A DNA stretch of 64,000 nt from Spirometra erinaceieuropaei (Eukaryota > Platyhelminthes > Cestoda > Diphyllobothriidea > Diphyllobothriidae): contig CACRXP010000035.1 in the NCBI GenBank assembly GCA_902702965.1, positions 1,654,411-1,718,410 of the forward strand. Direction: 5' to 3'. The notes beneath the pieces are model-generated. The model was given only the letters and a program-made list of their open reading frames with translations, was not told the DNA's origin and searched no databases. A program made the position numbers and the translations under genes. Below, piece after piece: positions 13,060 through 25,990 of the stretch (position 1 is its first letter; every line of letters begins with the position of its first letter).

Positions 13060-14296
13060 AAGTGATTTTGTTTTGTAATAAACTGCCATAATGCGAATGT
13101 ATGCCGTATATTCAGGTGTACGTGTGTAACGATAGGGAAGGTTGGGTAACAGCGACCATCGTCCATGTAACCTCCTGCGATGTTCGTCCGGCCAGCCCAT
13201 GTTAGGCCGTCGGGAAAAGTCCAAGTAGTACATGAAAGTAGGCCCGCAACCGCTGATATAGCCTGAAGGCATTTGTTTTCACTGTTAAAGGTATTATTTC
13301 TAGGTAACGGATTTTTTGGGTACCATCTCCCGATTGTTACCGGAATTATTTCCCAATAGATCAAAAACCGTAAGATAATCTACATAAATTTATGGAAACA
13401 CCGCGCCTTTACCTGAATACCGAGTCGAACAAATTTCTAATTTCTTTATCCGTCCCGGGCAAATTTCTCTATGACCTTGTGAAAGGACCATCGGCAAGTG
13501 AGGATGCCACCACCAAATTACCGGAGACTCCCACCTTTTTTTCTTTCTCTCTGCGTCTAGTTTTTTTTCCGTGATCTTCCATCAGAAGTTTTAATTTCTA
13601 AACTTTCCCGTCCATGCATTGTGTCCTTCGCAGCACGCAATGTCCCCCAGGCAACCTCTCAAAGAGGTAATTGGAATCATGCTGGGATGCGCGTTCCAAG
13701 CCGCCTACGTTTCGCCTATCGCTAACTCTCACCAAGAATCCGATCTGGTCTCTGAGATTTCGAGCACTCACCCCCAGTGTCAGTCCAAACCTGGGTCTGC
13801 CACTACCTAACATCCCCATGCTCTCATCCTACCCCCATAAAAAATTTACCCTGCTCTTTCATATCCATTTAATAGCGATGATTTTCGCGGATTTTTTAAA
13901 ATTAATATCATATCAGAATGCTCCTTTTATAATCACAAACTGAATGCTGTACATTGTCTGCCTACTTGTCCCAAAATTCTCTCGAGAATGCATTTGTACC
14001 TACTATGACAGCACCCTTAAGAATACTAGATGAAATTATTTATTTATTGGAATTAACGAAGAGCCCTCAGGATAGGGGGATTTCTATTCCCCCGCCTTGT
14101 GCCTCTATTGTGGTTTATCTGGATTTGGTGTTCAGTTCACATCAAAATTCCTCATAATTGATGTTCAACATCTGCCTATTTGTTAAGGTATTGGAAAACA
14201 ATAGGAGAAGATATTATTTCTGGGACAGAGGATTTGCGTGTAAATGCTGAACCATATGTACGTATTTTCGAAATTTACATTTCATGACATGCAGTA
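13060..14296. other. Non-coding stretch, nothing recognised
   Basis: Short open frames occur on both strands, for example 13598-13819 minus and 13671-13943 plus. None carries a motif I recognise, and they overlap each other on opposite strands. Confidence 0.55.
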
Positions 14297-15246
14297 GAAA
14301 TGTCAACCAAAATTTCGAAATGTGTTCTCGTTACGAAAAGATAAATTAAGTAGTGTTGTAAAACTAATCATGATACAGCATAAATCTATAATGATCCAGT
14401 TACCTCAGGGTGTCGGCTTTCGAAAGAACTTATTTTGAACTGCATGCAAGATCTATATTCTGCAAAAAATGACTACTTAGGTAGCATGCAATTTTATCAT
14501 TGCTTTTCGATGCCCTTGAAAATTCAATTATATTTCATGGGAAACATGCATAAAAATATTCATTCTTTTATTTATTCAGTAAAAAATCACGTCTTCTTCC
14601 AATTTCATACTCAAATGAAGAGTATAATTCGGTTTTAAAAAACTTTTCTAATTCCGGAATAATTTTGAATCCGACCTGCTGTTACACTTGCATTCAGGGT
14701 TTCAAAACTACAAGCTGTATATTTTCCGTGTGCGGAAAACCATGCATTTCTCTACGGTGTTGAGAAGAGACCATATGAGGTTCAAAAAATTAAGCAGTGG
14801 ATTTGAGCAATATTGTTAACTTTACAAGCCACATTTGTAAATGCAGATACATGACGTTTCATGGACTACCATTTAATGGTATTAAAAGATCTCACAATTA
14901 TAAACTTTTTTAAAACCGGATTATACTCTTTTTGAGTATAAAATTGGAAGACGTGATTTTCTACCGAACAAGTAAAAGAATGAATATTTTTATGCATGTT
15001 TTCCATGAAATACAATTGAATTTTCAAGGGCATCGAAAATCAATGAGAAAATTGCATACTACTTATTTAGTCATTTTTTGCAGAGTACAGATCTTTCATG
15101 CTGCCGAAAACAAGTTCTTTCGAAAGCCGACACCCTGAGGTAACTGGATCATTATAGATTTATGCTGCATCATGATTAGTTTTACAAAACTACTTAATTT
15201 ATCTTTTCGAAACGAGAACGCATTTCGAAATTTTGGTTGACATTTC
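14297..15246. mobile_element. Foldback element, copy 1 (long inverted repeats)
   Basis: The left arm (14297-14648) and right arm (14902-15246) are reverse complements over nearly their whole length, around a ~250-bp centre. Paired landmarks: GAAATGTCAACCAAAATTTC at the left edge and its complement ending at 15246; GTCGGCTTTCGAAAG with CTTTCGAAAGCCGAC; AAAAATATTCATTCTTTTA with its complement. There is no open frame of transposase size, so it is non-autonomous. A diverged relative with the same layout lies at about 51185-51800. The arm termini give no clear target-site duplication by eye. Confidence 0.8.
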
Positions 15247-16849
15247 ATGAGTTAGCACATCCACTGTAGAAATAGTGTAGTATGCTGATATAATTCCCTA
15301 TCATTTCAACAGAAAATGACAACATATACGCTACTAATTTATACCCAAAGTACACAGCTTGCAGGCTGTCCAGTCGAGTTAGCGGATCCAAACTATCAAA
15401 ATATTTCCCGATGAACCATCTTAAAAATGGTGTGAAAGTATTCCAATGTGCTTTGTAGAGTGCAACGTATGATTATGTTAGGCCGATCTATGCAAAAATA
15501 TCAGCTTGACAGACAGGTTAAAGCGTCTGGGAAGGCTTTTGAGTGATGTTTGCACGAGCCACTACCTCATACTAGGTCACACTTTGTAGCTTCAACCCAT
15601 TCATCAATACCGTATGAAAGACAATAACATAGTTCAAGCTTCCCTTTTACCTAAGGCGTTAGCATAAATGGCAAGATTCCCCCAACAAATGAACATTCTT
15701 TGTTGGACCACAAAACATCGGAGTTGAGCCGTTTCCAGTGCTGCGTTTGAGAGGGGCATGTAGGTGACCTCGTGATTTTGATCATAACAATCTTCCCTAC
15801 AGACTACCTTAGTGCAAAATGGCGTAATAAATGACGACCATCAGACTATTTTTGATAAAAAGTCAATAACAAAGATTGAATAAATAGACTCTGGTGAATA
15901 ACACCCGGTGACCTACTTCCCTGAGATACCCCCTCCCTTCCGTCTGCAACAATCTGTTTTTGCTCCAAACGCTGCGTCAACTGCTACCGAAAAGTTGAGT
16001 TGCCAGACAGGGTCAAATGTTTACCCTGATCTTCTATCCCTAATCAGCATAAGCTCATATTCTCGGCAAAACAGTGGACGCTCTTGTCAACAGTTCTTCC
16101 CCCTTTGCACGAAACGGGTGAGTCTGTTTTGGTTGTGTCACAGGGTCTGATCTGTTAGGCCCCAGCCATTCAAAATGAGGCACTTGATGCAATTGTAGAA
16201 ACCATGAAGAATTACGATAATTTAGGCATTCGTGGATATTAATATCGTAGGTTTCGTATGTTGTCAGACAAATCACTGGAGGATGTCAAGACTATCTTAC
16301 TTCGCATTGTGAAATTTTCAAATTGCCATTATACAATTGACTGCCCACAGCCAGATTTTTGTCAATATTCTGTATATTTTGCCGCCTAAATCTATATTAC
16401 TTTTGTACTTATAGCGCCCCGGCTGCTTTACAACAAAGATATTATCCCCAAAATGTCTAACAGCGCGCCATCAGTTTAGCAGAATAAATGAAAATTTTAA
16501 AGACAAATGCATCCAGCGTTTTATATGACTCTTCGGCTACATGCTTGCCTTCCAGTAGATTTTCAGATGCTGTTGGCAGTACTGTCCTGGTAGTGCACGT
16601 TCCCTCACTAAGGACTATCCAAAACTGGGGTCGAGGAGATCATGACCCAATGCGAGAAATTGTTAGCCTTGTATTTTCAGTACAGCGAATTAATAACTCT
16701 GTACGCCTTTCGCAGAACAGATGGCGTAAGCACGCTCATTGAGCAGATCAAGCTGTAAAAACAATCCCGCGAGCGATTGATCTCCAGACTTCCGTTTTTT
16801 TGGGAACTACGATGTACTGGGATAATTTGGCCTGAATTTCTAAATTCCG
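15247..16849. other. Non-coding stretch with a possible LINE trace
   Basis: Around 15460-15560 one plus-strand frame reads ISLTDRLKRLGRLL, which resembles the post-RT region of CR1-type ORF2. It is too short and too isolated to call. The rest, including open frames at 15908-16150 and 16488-16742, is unrecognised. Confidence 0.4.
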
Positions 16850-17235
16850 GTTGATTGGCCCGTCGTGTGGGCGGGTTGGTTGAAGACATCTCACTATTTC
16901 AAAAACAAGTTAAAGGAAACATTTCACTCGCATGATTGTTTCTCCGTTATACACTGCCACATACAGGCCGGTCCTGCCTGCTTTTTATACATTCAGGAAT
17001 GATAGTTTTTCCTCCTATAGTATTAATTCAGTCATAAACATTTTGTTTATGTGTTAGGAGTAATTTTTCACTGTTCGCTCATAATTCTTCGTAACATACT
17101 ACTTATTCAATAACTATGAATTAGGTATTGTATAGATTCTGTAAACCTGTTCTAAAATTCTAAAATTCATATGCCAGTTATTTTACTTGCTATGGCCGGG
17201 TCCCTAGGGCCTTGAATAAAAATTATTATTATTAC
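16850..17235 (+). mobile_element. LINE 3' end with hairpin and (ATT)n tail
   Basis: A short coding-like stub (SLFQKQVKGN) is followed by a 3' UTR that ends GGGTCCCTAGGGCC, then TTGAATAAAAATTATTATTA. The same arrangement closes the nested element at 35640-36027, where the hairpin is GGACCCCGACGGGTC. A conserved 3' hairpin followed by an AT microsatellite is the usual end of a 5'-truncated LINE. The family is not one I can name. Confidence 0.6.
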
Positions 17236-19018
17236 GACTTGGTCTGTGCAAGGAACTTACGCTATTTGTACCGTAAAACTTACGGTATTACTAATCAGTT
17301 ATGTTGGAAAATAAACGTGAACAAACTTCCGAACTGAGCTCTTGTCTCCTTCATCCCAGCTTGGACCAGTCATTGGGACATAGACATGTGTTGCCAGGGC
17401 TGTTATCTCGAAGACCCTAGTAGTTTAATCTGGGAAGCAGTCACATAATTAATTAATGAGCATTTCAATGCCACCAATCCGCAATGAGTGGAATAAGAGT
17501 AAAATAATTAGGGCAAATAATTGAGGCAAACACACTGACTAGGAACAATTTGGCCAAATTCCATCAGCTCCAGCAGAATTATGGTAAAATGTTTTCACTC
17601 CGCCAACGAGCAGTCAGTTGTACGTAAATGTACCTAAATGAATACCGGCAAACGTACGGGGACACCGCGATAGCTTTTTCTGGTTTGACGGAACGAGCAT
17701 GCCCCCTAGCTTGATTTATAAATGCCCCTTCCTCAATATAAAAGGCAATAGATAAAGAGTTACCTTCAGAACACTTGCATGTAGTGCGGACACGAGCTTC
17801 ACTGGTTTTCAATGATTGCATAAAGTTTTTCCGCGGATGTCGGATAACCATTGCTTCAACCAGAGTGTCACGTGTGGTTTCCGGTCTGCATATACTTGCC
17901 GCAGATTTGCACTGCTGGATTATCTGTACTGCAGAAGTCTAAATGCAGGCCATTTATGAACCTTATGCCTCAAGGCTGCATCATGTAATGATACAAAATC
18001 GACGAAACAGATGTGCCCTCTCCGTTTTCGGACCATCTTTTTGCAAAAACTGCAGATGAATGAAAGAGGACATGACTTGTCACGTCCACTTTACTTGATT
18101 GGTCTGTTTAAATTCCACTTTTTAGCATATAACGGTAGATCAGCAGCCTGTGGACTAAAGGACAACGGCGTGCATGTTTTAATACATAGAGGGCAGCCAA
18201 GGGATTAATATTAACTATCTTCCGCATTGACTGGTCTATAACGGTAAGGGAGATTATGCCTATCTGTTATAATTTCCGATGTACAGATTATTCACATTGC
18301 ACAAAGCACAATCATGAATTTCCCGAAATCAAAGGCACGGACAGCATGCCCATTTATGTTCTGGCAACCTCGGTAGACGCCTTTTGGACATCCAATTGAT
18401 TGTGCGTCCCAGAAGTTCAATGGTCCTTGCTTAAAGCAAACCGTCGCATGTCGCCCACAGACGATCATGCTGAGACAGGTGACTGTCTTGGTGATCTAAT
18501 CTATCCTCAGCCCAATTTTAGAATTACGGACCCAGGGTTATTATTCATCCCACCTGTGAGCCAGTACCTCTACCCCATGACGTACGCTTGTTGGTCCGAA
18601 TAGACTGACCACCAGCGTTCTACCTTTTTTCCATCTCAGTTCAGCTTATTTAATGGAAAGTAGGTGCAACACTTTGAAATCACTTTTTCGTACACGCAGA
18701 GGAAGTATGCGGGAAAATTGAAAAGGGAGCAACATCAGAAAAATGCAAAAAAATATCAAAGGTTGTACAGATGGAAAAAGTATTTTATGTGTTACCGGAA
18801 TTTGGAGTCCCGCCTATACGTTACTGTGCGTAATGCAGCAGGTACTTGAAGCACACTTAAGCAACAGAGAGAGTTATATGATCTGTGGTCTACAAGAATC
18901 TTGGCGAATGCGAGTGATGGTGTGTGCCGTGATTCCTACACCAACAAAGCGTATCAACAAATGTTTCTTAAAGATCTGCAGCGGTATCCTAACTGCATCA
19001 AATTGTTAACGTAAGGTA
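17236..19018. other. Non-coding stretch, nothing recognised
   Basis: Only short, motif-free open frames (at most 90 codons) on both strands. Some of it may be decayed 3' UTR of the CR1 copy that begins at about 19019. Confidence 0.5.
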
Positions 19019-21960
19019 TCAAGATGGTAGTAGCCGGATGGCATTGTGGTGCCCGCTGGAATGTTCAGCCAACTTCCTTTTTAAAAGTTTCTTCGGATAC
19101 AGGCATAACAGTATTCTCAGGCAAATAACTGCAAACTGCAACCGCTCTGTCTGAGAAGAAGAAGATCCGTGCGCCGGGCCTGGCACCAGCTGCACGTAGT
19201 TTGAGTGCCTGACCTCACAGGTTAGCCGCAACTCGAGGAAGTCTCCAGATAGAAGTCGGAAGTCCTGGTCTCTCAGGATGCGGAAAGCTTGTATAAGGTC
19301 ACCCCGTAACTGCCTGGAAGCCAAAGGAAGGGGATCAAAACTAGCTAATCGCGTTCCTTAGGACAGTGAACCATGTTCAGTTACATGTTTAATTGCCTAC
19401 CTTTGGACTTTTTGGAGTATGCCAAAATCTTTAGTTGTCCAGGATCAGCTGATGTGGCTGCACAAAGGTTCCAAACACCTTGGAAAAGCAGTCTTCATCA
19501 AAGGAAGAGAATGTCCCATTGATAAGGTGTTGGATGAACATCGCCGACCTGGCTACCTCTGAACAGTGCATCCATGGCTTGAGCGCAAGCATGAACCACT
19601 TACCCAAGTCCTCCTGGGCGTCCACTTCTTCCATTTGTATGACAGTTAGGCGGTAGGCCATGAGGTTAGGAGAGCTGGTTCCGCTGACGCGTAGGAAGTT
19701 GCGCTTGTTTACATTAATCGGCAAAGTCGGTTGTTCGTTCACTGTTCGAATCGATCTAGGTTTGTCTTCAATCGTGCTTCGTCCACTTCATTTCTTATGG
19801 TATTCTAAAGCTTTATATCATCACGAAGCATTGCGACGTCGCAATCCAGTCCGTTTGCGCAGTCGTCGGCGTATACAATGAACAGAGCTGGACCAAGGAC
19901 AAAACCTTGGGAGACATCACATTTGACTGCAGCCTCCGGCGGCTGCTGGTCACTGACACGGGCGGATGGAGAGCAGCCGAGTAAAAACTTTGAATTAACA
20001 CCAGAAGGTGGGCTCGCGTTCATATACAGCTGTGTTTGTACAAACAGTGATGGTAAGACACACTGGCAGAGGCATTTTTGATGTCGATAAGAACCGCATG
20101 TACCATATTCCTCCTATCAAAGGCCCGAGTCTAGGTTCCAGACAGTGGAGCCAGTTTGTCACACAGCACCTGCCTCTGCGGAATCCAAGCTGGAAATCAG
20201 AAGTTAGATGGTCTTGCGCAAGGAACTGCATTTAATTCTTGCCTAGCTATTTTCTCCATAATTTTGCCGTAAATGGAGGTGTGACTGACCGGACTTTAAT
20301 TGTTCGCGGAGACCCGAACTCCGCCCTTAAACAGCGGCGCAGTCTATGCTGACTTTCGGTCGGCTGGTAGGCATCCGGCCACGAATGACGTATAGAAAAG
20401 CATAGAAAGTGGTTTCGTTAACTCAATGGCAAGTACCTTCAAAATCTTCACCGGAATCTCGTAGGGACCTGCTGAGCTTGATTTCTTTAACTTACTCAGC
20501 TCTCCCAGAACGGTGCACTCGGTGGACTGAACAATCTTAATTGTTGTGGCTTACTCGAAGTCACTCGCCCACGGGGATAAACATAGTTTCTATACTAAAA
20601 ACAGACCGAAAAATTCTGATAAATGATCAGTTTTCGCTTTGTCTTCATTGGCATTTTCACCTTCAGCAGTCCGTAGCAGTGGCACTGGGTCCTCGTTTAG
20701 CACGCTTTTTCTGATGTAACCTTAGGATAATTTCGAGTTCTCCGCGCGCGGATTCAGTTCGAATTCTATTCTTGTTCTGAGAATAAGGCCCTTGATTCGA
20801 TTTCTTTGAATTTTGCATGCACTTATAGATGTGGGGCTACTTTCAGCAAGAAATTTTTCCAGAGCCTCCGCCTTCTATTCATCTCATTTTTTGATGCTCG
20901 TGTAAGCCACTGAGGTCTGTTTATCAACACTTTCCATAAAGACGGATAGTGGTTTGCGATGAGCCTGTGCAGTACCGTCGCCAGACTTCGTGTACGTCTC
21001 CAGCAAATGCGGATTCCCACTCAGTGTGTGTATTTTCAACTTCCGTTTCATCGAAATGCCCACGCTAAATGTTTCTTCCGACTGTTATGGGTCCCTTGGG
21101 CACGGAAAAGAGAGCGTACTCCCATAGTAGAACGACATGGTCACTTTTACCTAGGGGGTAGAGATAACACTTCATCAATGCTGTCCTATGATTTCATAAG
21201 GAAAAGATCATTGCAGTTGGCCTGTTGGTCTTTGCGTACTCTATTTGGAAACGTGATGTGTTGAGTGAGAAATAAATTTAGTGTCGTGCTCCCAAGGCCA
21301 ACATCGATAGTGGATTCCGAGCTATTTCCGTGGAAAAAGCTGCAGTCAATGTGAAACGCGTTAAATCCACCCAAGATCAGGACATCCGCCGGTGCAGCAG
21401 ACATTTTAAGCTGCCCCAGCAGGAGAGCGTCGGTGGTCCATAGACTGTCAGGATATGGAGGCTCAGAGAGCCCGGCAAATTAATAGACAGCCAGACTGCC
21501 TCGCAGGTACACGAAAATTTATCGTTTTAATCTGGTTCATCTACTCTATGTTTCACGTGCGTGAGAGCTCATCCTCCCAAACGCCTTTCCCTCTCCCTTC
21601 TAAACCGCTGGTAGCCAGGCAAGGTTAAATCACGGTCGTTCAAATGTTGGGTCAACCAAGTTTCTGTTAAGGAGATTACGCCAGGGGATAGATCACAACT
21701 CGCCGAACTTTGACAACAGACTCTGCGCGTTAGTTTATATGAATTTTGATTTCCGGTTGAGGGGAGATGTTGGTGAATCGTGGTGAGCGCCTTCACTTAA
21801 TGCGTTGGCTGGGCGGCCACTCGGACGGACCCACCCAAAGGAAGAACGGACGTCCGCTTACATGGTTGTTGTATAATACTGAATTGTTCTCCATTTCGCT
21901 GAGCTCCTCTCCCAGGCCCAGAACTAGCAGACGATATTTTAGCCATTGCGCTGGCGAACT
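19019..21960 (-). pseudogene. Degraded CR1-type LINE (endonuclease and reverse transcriptase)
   Basis: Minus-strand fragments follow ORF2 order. Endonuclease: SLTETWL and LPGYQRF (21569-21796), then VLILGGFNAFHID, the counterpart of MGDFN (21186-21404). Linker: RPQWLTRASKNEMNRR (20823-21020). Reverse transcriptase: LGFRRGRCCVTN (about 20170) and QGFVLGPALFIVYADD (about 19890). C-terminal part: SYRQL-type RQLRGDLIQAFRI (19019-19324). Every block has a counterpart in the better copy at 26942-29837. The catalytic FADD has become LRDD (MLRDDIKL, about 19815), so it is dead. At its 5' side it is interrupted by the LINE fragment at 21962. Confidence 0.85.
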
Positions 21961-21961
21961 T

Positions 21962-22755
21962 TAATTTAATTTAATTTATTAAATGCCAGTTTACAGGCAT
22001 TGCCAAGGGAAGCGATTAAACACAAATCCGACCAGCAGTAAAAAAACTCCTGAAGAATAAAAATATAGTTGATTATTGTTTTTATGGTTTGAAGGGTTCA
22101 GGAGAATAAAAACTGCTGGCGGTAGATTTTCGACCGTCAAGAAGGGGGGGAGGGGGTTGCACGGTATCGGAGATCATCGGACGTCTATTCCTTTCATGAA
22201 GTTGGGGATAGTCAAAGTAGAGGCGTTGAGGAACAGCTGGTGAGACCGGCCATAGTGTTCAAAGACCACAAACGCCATCGCTACGGTAGAGTCGATCAGT
22301 GGATTCAGAACCCAAAATTTGAGGAAGCTTTTCTGAATGCAAAAATCGAGTAATAGTTTTCTTAAATAAAGGAAAATTTTGCAGAGTTTTCACACTCATT
22401 GGTAGTTTATTCCAAATAGCAATTGCATTTACAGAAAAGAGCCGACGATATTTAACAGTACGTGTCAGAGGCAGAAATAAGAAGACCTCACGGTGACTGT
22501 TACGTTGTGGGTGGATATGATGTCTTAAAGAAGTGAGTGGGTTAAATGTGTGATTATATAAGAGTTGAAATAGCCAAATTAGTCCCTTTTGTAATCTACG
22601 GAACCATAAAGGATCAAGGCCCGTAAGCCGGCAACGTTCTTGGTAAGACAAATGTCGGTGTTCCGCGGCTAAAATTCTCTTGGTAAAAAAGTGTTGAACG
22701 GATTCTATTTTCTTCCGCTCAGTAGCACGCATGAGGCTAAATAAAAATGAATTAA
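21962..22755 (-). mobile_element. 5'-truncated second-family LINE, ORF2 C-terminus and 3' tail
   Basis: Homologous to 32270-33065 of the long copy at 32263-37199. The minus strand has an uninterrupted frame ending at 22259 with blocks RLTGLDPLWFRRLQKGL, HREVFLFLPL and SVNAIAIWNKLP, the C-terminal region of LINE ORF2. Downstream are a 3' UTR with a TGCCTGTAAACTGGCA hairpin and a tail of repeated TAAAT/TTAAA units at 21960-21985. Homology stops near 22755, consistent with 5' truncation on insertion. It lies inside or against the older CR1 copy. Confidence 0.8.
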
Positions 22756-24739
22756 AAACAATTAAAAAAACTGAGTCGGAGCCTTTTAGCAAAAATCGCC
22801 TAGAAAGAATGAGACTGCTTTACACACTGCTGCCCAGCACAACTTTGAGAGGTCGGAAACATGCGGACTCCGATGGACTTTCTGATGGTTTACCAAGGCA
22901 GAAGGCTTTAATCACTTAAATTGCCTCAGTGTGTTCCAAAATATTAATGAGAAGGCCTTGAAATTTTGATGGGTCTTCTGAAACCCTTTCCTTGGGAATG
23001 TTCACACTTGATTAAGGAGCCTCTATATAATTGGACATTTTTGCCTGTAGTTGTCTTTTAATTTCCTCAGAAACTATCTGTCTCCTTTTTTATCTTCTAA
23101 GTAACTGTCGTTCCCTAAGTTGTGTAATGCACTGGCGCTATGCGCTGGTGATCGTGGATCAAGTGCTCTTCAGCTGTTCGTCTGTTTGACTCCTGTTTTG
23201 ACAAGCATGAAAGAAGCACTTGGCAGATAAGACTGTTAGTAGTAGTTTGTGATGCCAATGGATGTATCGGCGACACCGCTCGTGCTGTGTCTACCAAGGA
23301 CACACGACGTTTAGCATGAAGGACGAAACGGTCGTCGATATCTCTGTTTCGGCCTCTTCGAGGCATCTTCCGGAGGTAGTCGTCCGTTTTCTTTGTCTTT
23401 TCACGGTCAGGTTTTTTTCGTTTTCGTTTCTTCGTTTCCTTTCTAACCGTTTTTTGTCTTGCTTTTTGAGTATTCGTTTTGGAAATGCCGTAGTAAATGC
23501 AGAAAGCATTTCTGACGTTTCTATTATGCGGCGCACTTTTGACCTACGTCTGGTTACTCGTCCAGTAGACAAATATGTAGTGTTAGTTTTGTTTGAACTA
23601 CACCGCAACTGGATTTACCGTCGTTATTTCTTCCTCAAGATGGTTGACCAGAATCCAACATCCGGAATCCAACATCAATCACAGCTTTCGTCTCTACATT
23701 TTACACCTAAACAGTCAAGGAGACTTCGTGATATCACCCGCCGTCGTGCTGCGGTGGAGGGACAAACGCAGCTGACTGATGACACATGGTCGTTGGATCG
23801 ACCCGCACTCCAAGTGGTTATTCGGGGCGTCAGTGTGCACTTCAATCATGTCGTGAAGTTATGGAAAATAAATAAACAGCAGGGATAAAAAACTTTGCCT
23901 AAAACCAACATAGGAGGATCTGTGCTAATGGTGGATTTTGCCGAAGTGTTTTGAGAGTGCAAGGCCTGGAGGACGTTTCAGCTAGGACGTTTTTGGTAAA
24001 ATGACAAGTATTCAAATCTAAGCAGCACAAGAAACAGTGAAGAGGTTATTGACCTAGCCTTTAATAGGGCCTGTTCCCAACTTACGACGGGAATTTGGGA
24101 AAATATGTAGGATTTCTAGGCTGTGCTGAGCAAGCCCAGATTTCCAGCAAAATGGCCGGGTTCGCCTAAAATTTTTCTAGTCGTTCGATGAGGGCAACGA
24201 TGGCCGCGCGGAGTCCGATTTGATTTCTGATCTGAGCGCTTTTAACAAGTCGCTTCAAAGCTTGCACGAACTAATTCATTTTTGTTAGTGCATTGCATAA
24301 TGCGGTGTTATCCGTCGACTAAAGGCCCGGGCCTGGTTTATCAAGAGAAATTTAAAATCGCCCGTCTTTAAACGGGACAAACCAGGTGCGAAAAGTTTTG
24401 GTGATTAACCGTTAAATGAAATCTATAACTTGCTCCTACATTCCACAGTTCAGTAAATTAGACATCGTTTGATGTTTCGGGTTCCAAATGACCAGAACTG
24501 GTCATTTGGCATTATATTTTTAGGTTTACTTATCAAGTTATGGTCTACCAACTATGATGCCCGTAGGAGTAAACTGATTTTAATTCAGTTTCCAATTTTA
24601 AGAATGAAAACACTTATATGGGTGCTAAATAAAACTGTTTATTTATTTTTAATTACGGCACAGTGTATTAGATTTCACGGAAAAATCGCCATTTGTTCGT
24701 CCTAAACATACATGATATTTCAGTAAGGGCATTCCACTA
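22756..24739. other. Stretch without a supported gene; one unassigned 208-codon frame
   Basis: The plus strand has a 208-codon open frame at 23262-23888. Its reverse strand is also open for 105 codons at 23291-23608, with a Lys/Arg-rich stretch (RKRRNENEKN). Openness on both strands and runs of TTT/CGT codons (RFFSFSFLRFLSNRF) suggest compositional bias rather than selection. I recognise neither product. The rest holds nothing identifiable. Confidence 0.35.
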
Positions 24740-25990
24740 ATGGTACCACCACAACATTTGCAAGGAGGGCGTTCCATGGTTTAACGACTCCGGAAGATAG
24801 GGGAGCTTGCACTCTTCTTGTCCTGTTACTAAATGTGCAAGGTTAATGCGTGACCTCGGAGGTTGGTCGTGGTATCAATTTCAAAAATGCCCTTAAATAT
24901 CAGACAGCGCTCCAACGGCCTCACAACGGGGGATGCTTGTTAGTGATCTCTGCGCGAATGCCTATAACTCAAGAAAAGGATTATCAAGTTTGTTAGGCAG
25001 GTTGCATACGAAACGGAGCTCTGATGTAGAACAGTTGGATGGCCTTTCGTGGGGCTCTTTCAAGAGTAATTCGATCTTAAACCGCCAATGATCTTCAGGC
25101 TTGCATGCCGTATCTCAAATGCGGCCTCACAAATGTTCCAAGGACCTTGCAGAAGGGGTTCTTATCAAAATCCACAAATGTTCACTTGACGACCTACAAA
25201 ACAGACATTGCGTCTGTTGTTACTCTAGAGCAATGGGTGAATGGTCTAAAGAAGCTCGTTGTCCGCACGCGGCGTCCTGATGGGCTTCCAAGTCTCGTTA
25301 ATCTGCACCGTCAAGAAAGCAGTTTCTTGTGCTGGCGGATCTGAATGGATTGCCTAATTGGAGTATGGCGCGCGTACCGACGCTGGACCACAGACGCCAT
25401 CGACTTGACCATTCATTCAAAGGATTTAGGCTGAACTTCAGTCCATCTTCGTCGGCAGCGCTCCGGATGGTACTCCATACTCTCATGTCGTCGGCAAATA
25501 TTGCCGCTTCGCAGTCTAAAATTCATTCACACTCGTCCATGAAGATTAGGAACAATGTGTATTCGAGTACTTAGTTCTGGAGAGCTCCACTGTCAACTGC
25601 AGCATGATCTGACATTTCCTGATAAATGGGCACAAACTGGCGCCGACCATAAAGAGATTTTCAATCGTTTTGTAAAAGTTGCCCCTGATCCCTATTCATC
25701 CCAGTTTGTACAACAATCTCTGATGTGGCGTTTTGTCGAAAACGTTTCAAAAGTTGATGAAAGAAAAGTGAATCGTGTGCTTATTCTTGAGGGCTTCGGT
25801 CCAGCTCTGGGAAGATAACAAAAAACTTATCTTGCAAGACCTTCGTTTCCAGGGATCGTGTTGGCTTTCTGGTAGCTCGTCGTGTCCTCTCCAAAACTTT
25901 GTCGAGAATATATACCAAGCATACGGACCCTTAATTTGTCCTCAACACCTACCTCACGCTTTTGTATGGGGGAAAAGAACGCCGGTTCTA
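24740..25990 (-). pseudogene. Degraded CR1-type LINE, reverse-transcriptase part
   Basis: Collinear with about 27000-28280 of the near-intact CR1 element. Shared landmarks include GTGACCTCGGAGGTTG.TCGTGGTA (24850s versus 27120s), a TTGCCTAATTGGAGTATG block (25350s versus 27615s), a GTCCAGCTCTGG segment (25800s versus 28070s) and a block encoding the region before the RT fingers (25860-25975). Stops and frameshifts are dense. It starts and ends within ORF2, so it is truncated on both sides. Confidence 0.75.

Noticed and set aside
13598..13819. 73-codon minus-strand frame with a plausible protein look
   Set aside because: Overlapped by two open frames on the other strand, and no motif. Composition alone explains it.
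15440..15620. Possible CR1-type LINE piece (TDRLKRLGRLL)
   Set aside because: Only about a dozen residues match, with no flanking support.
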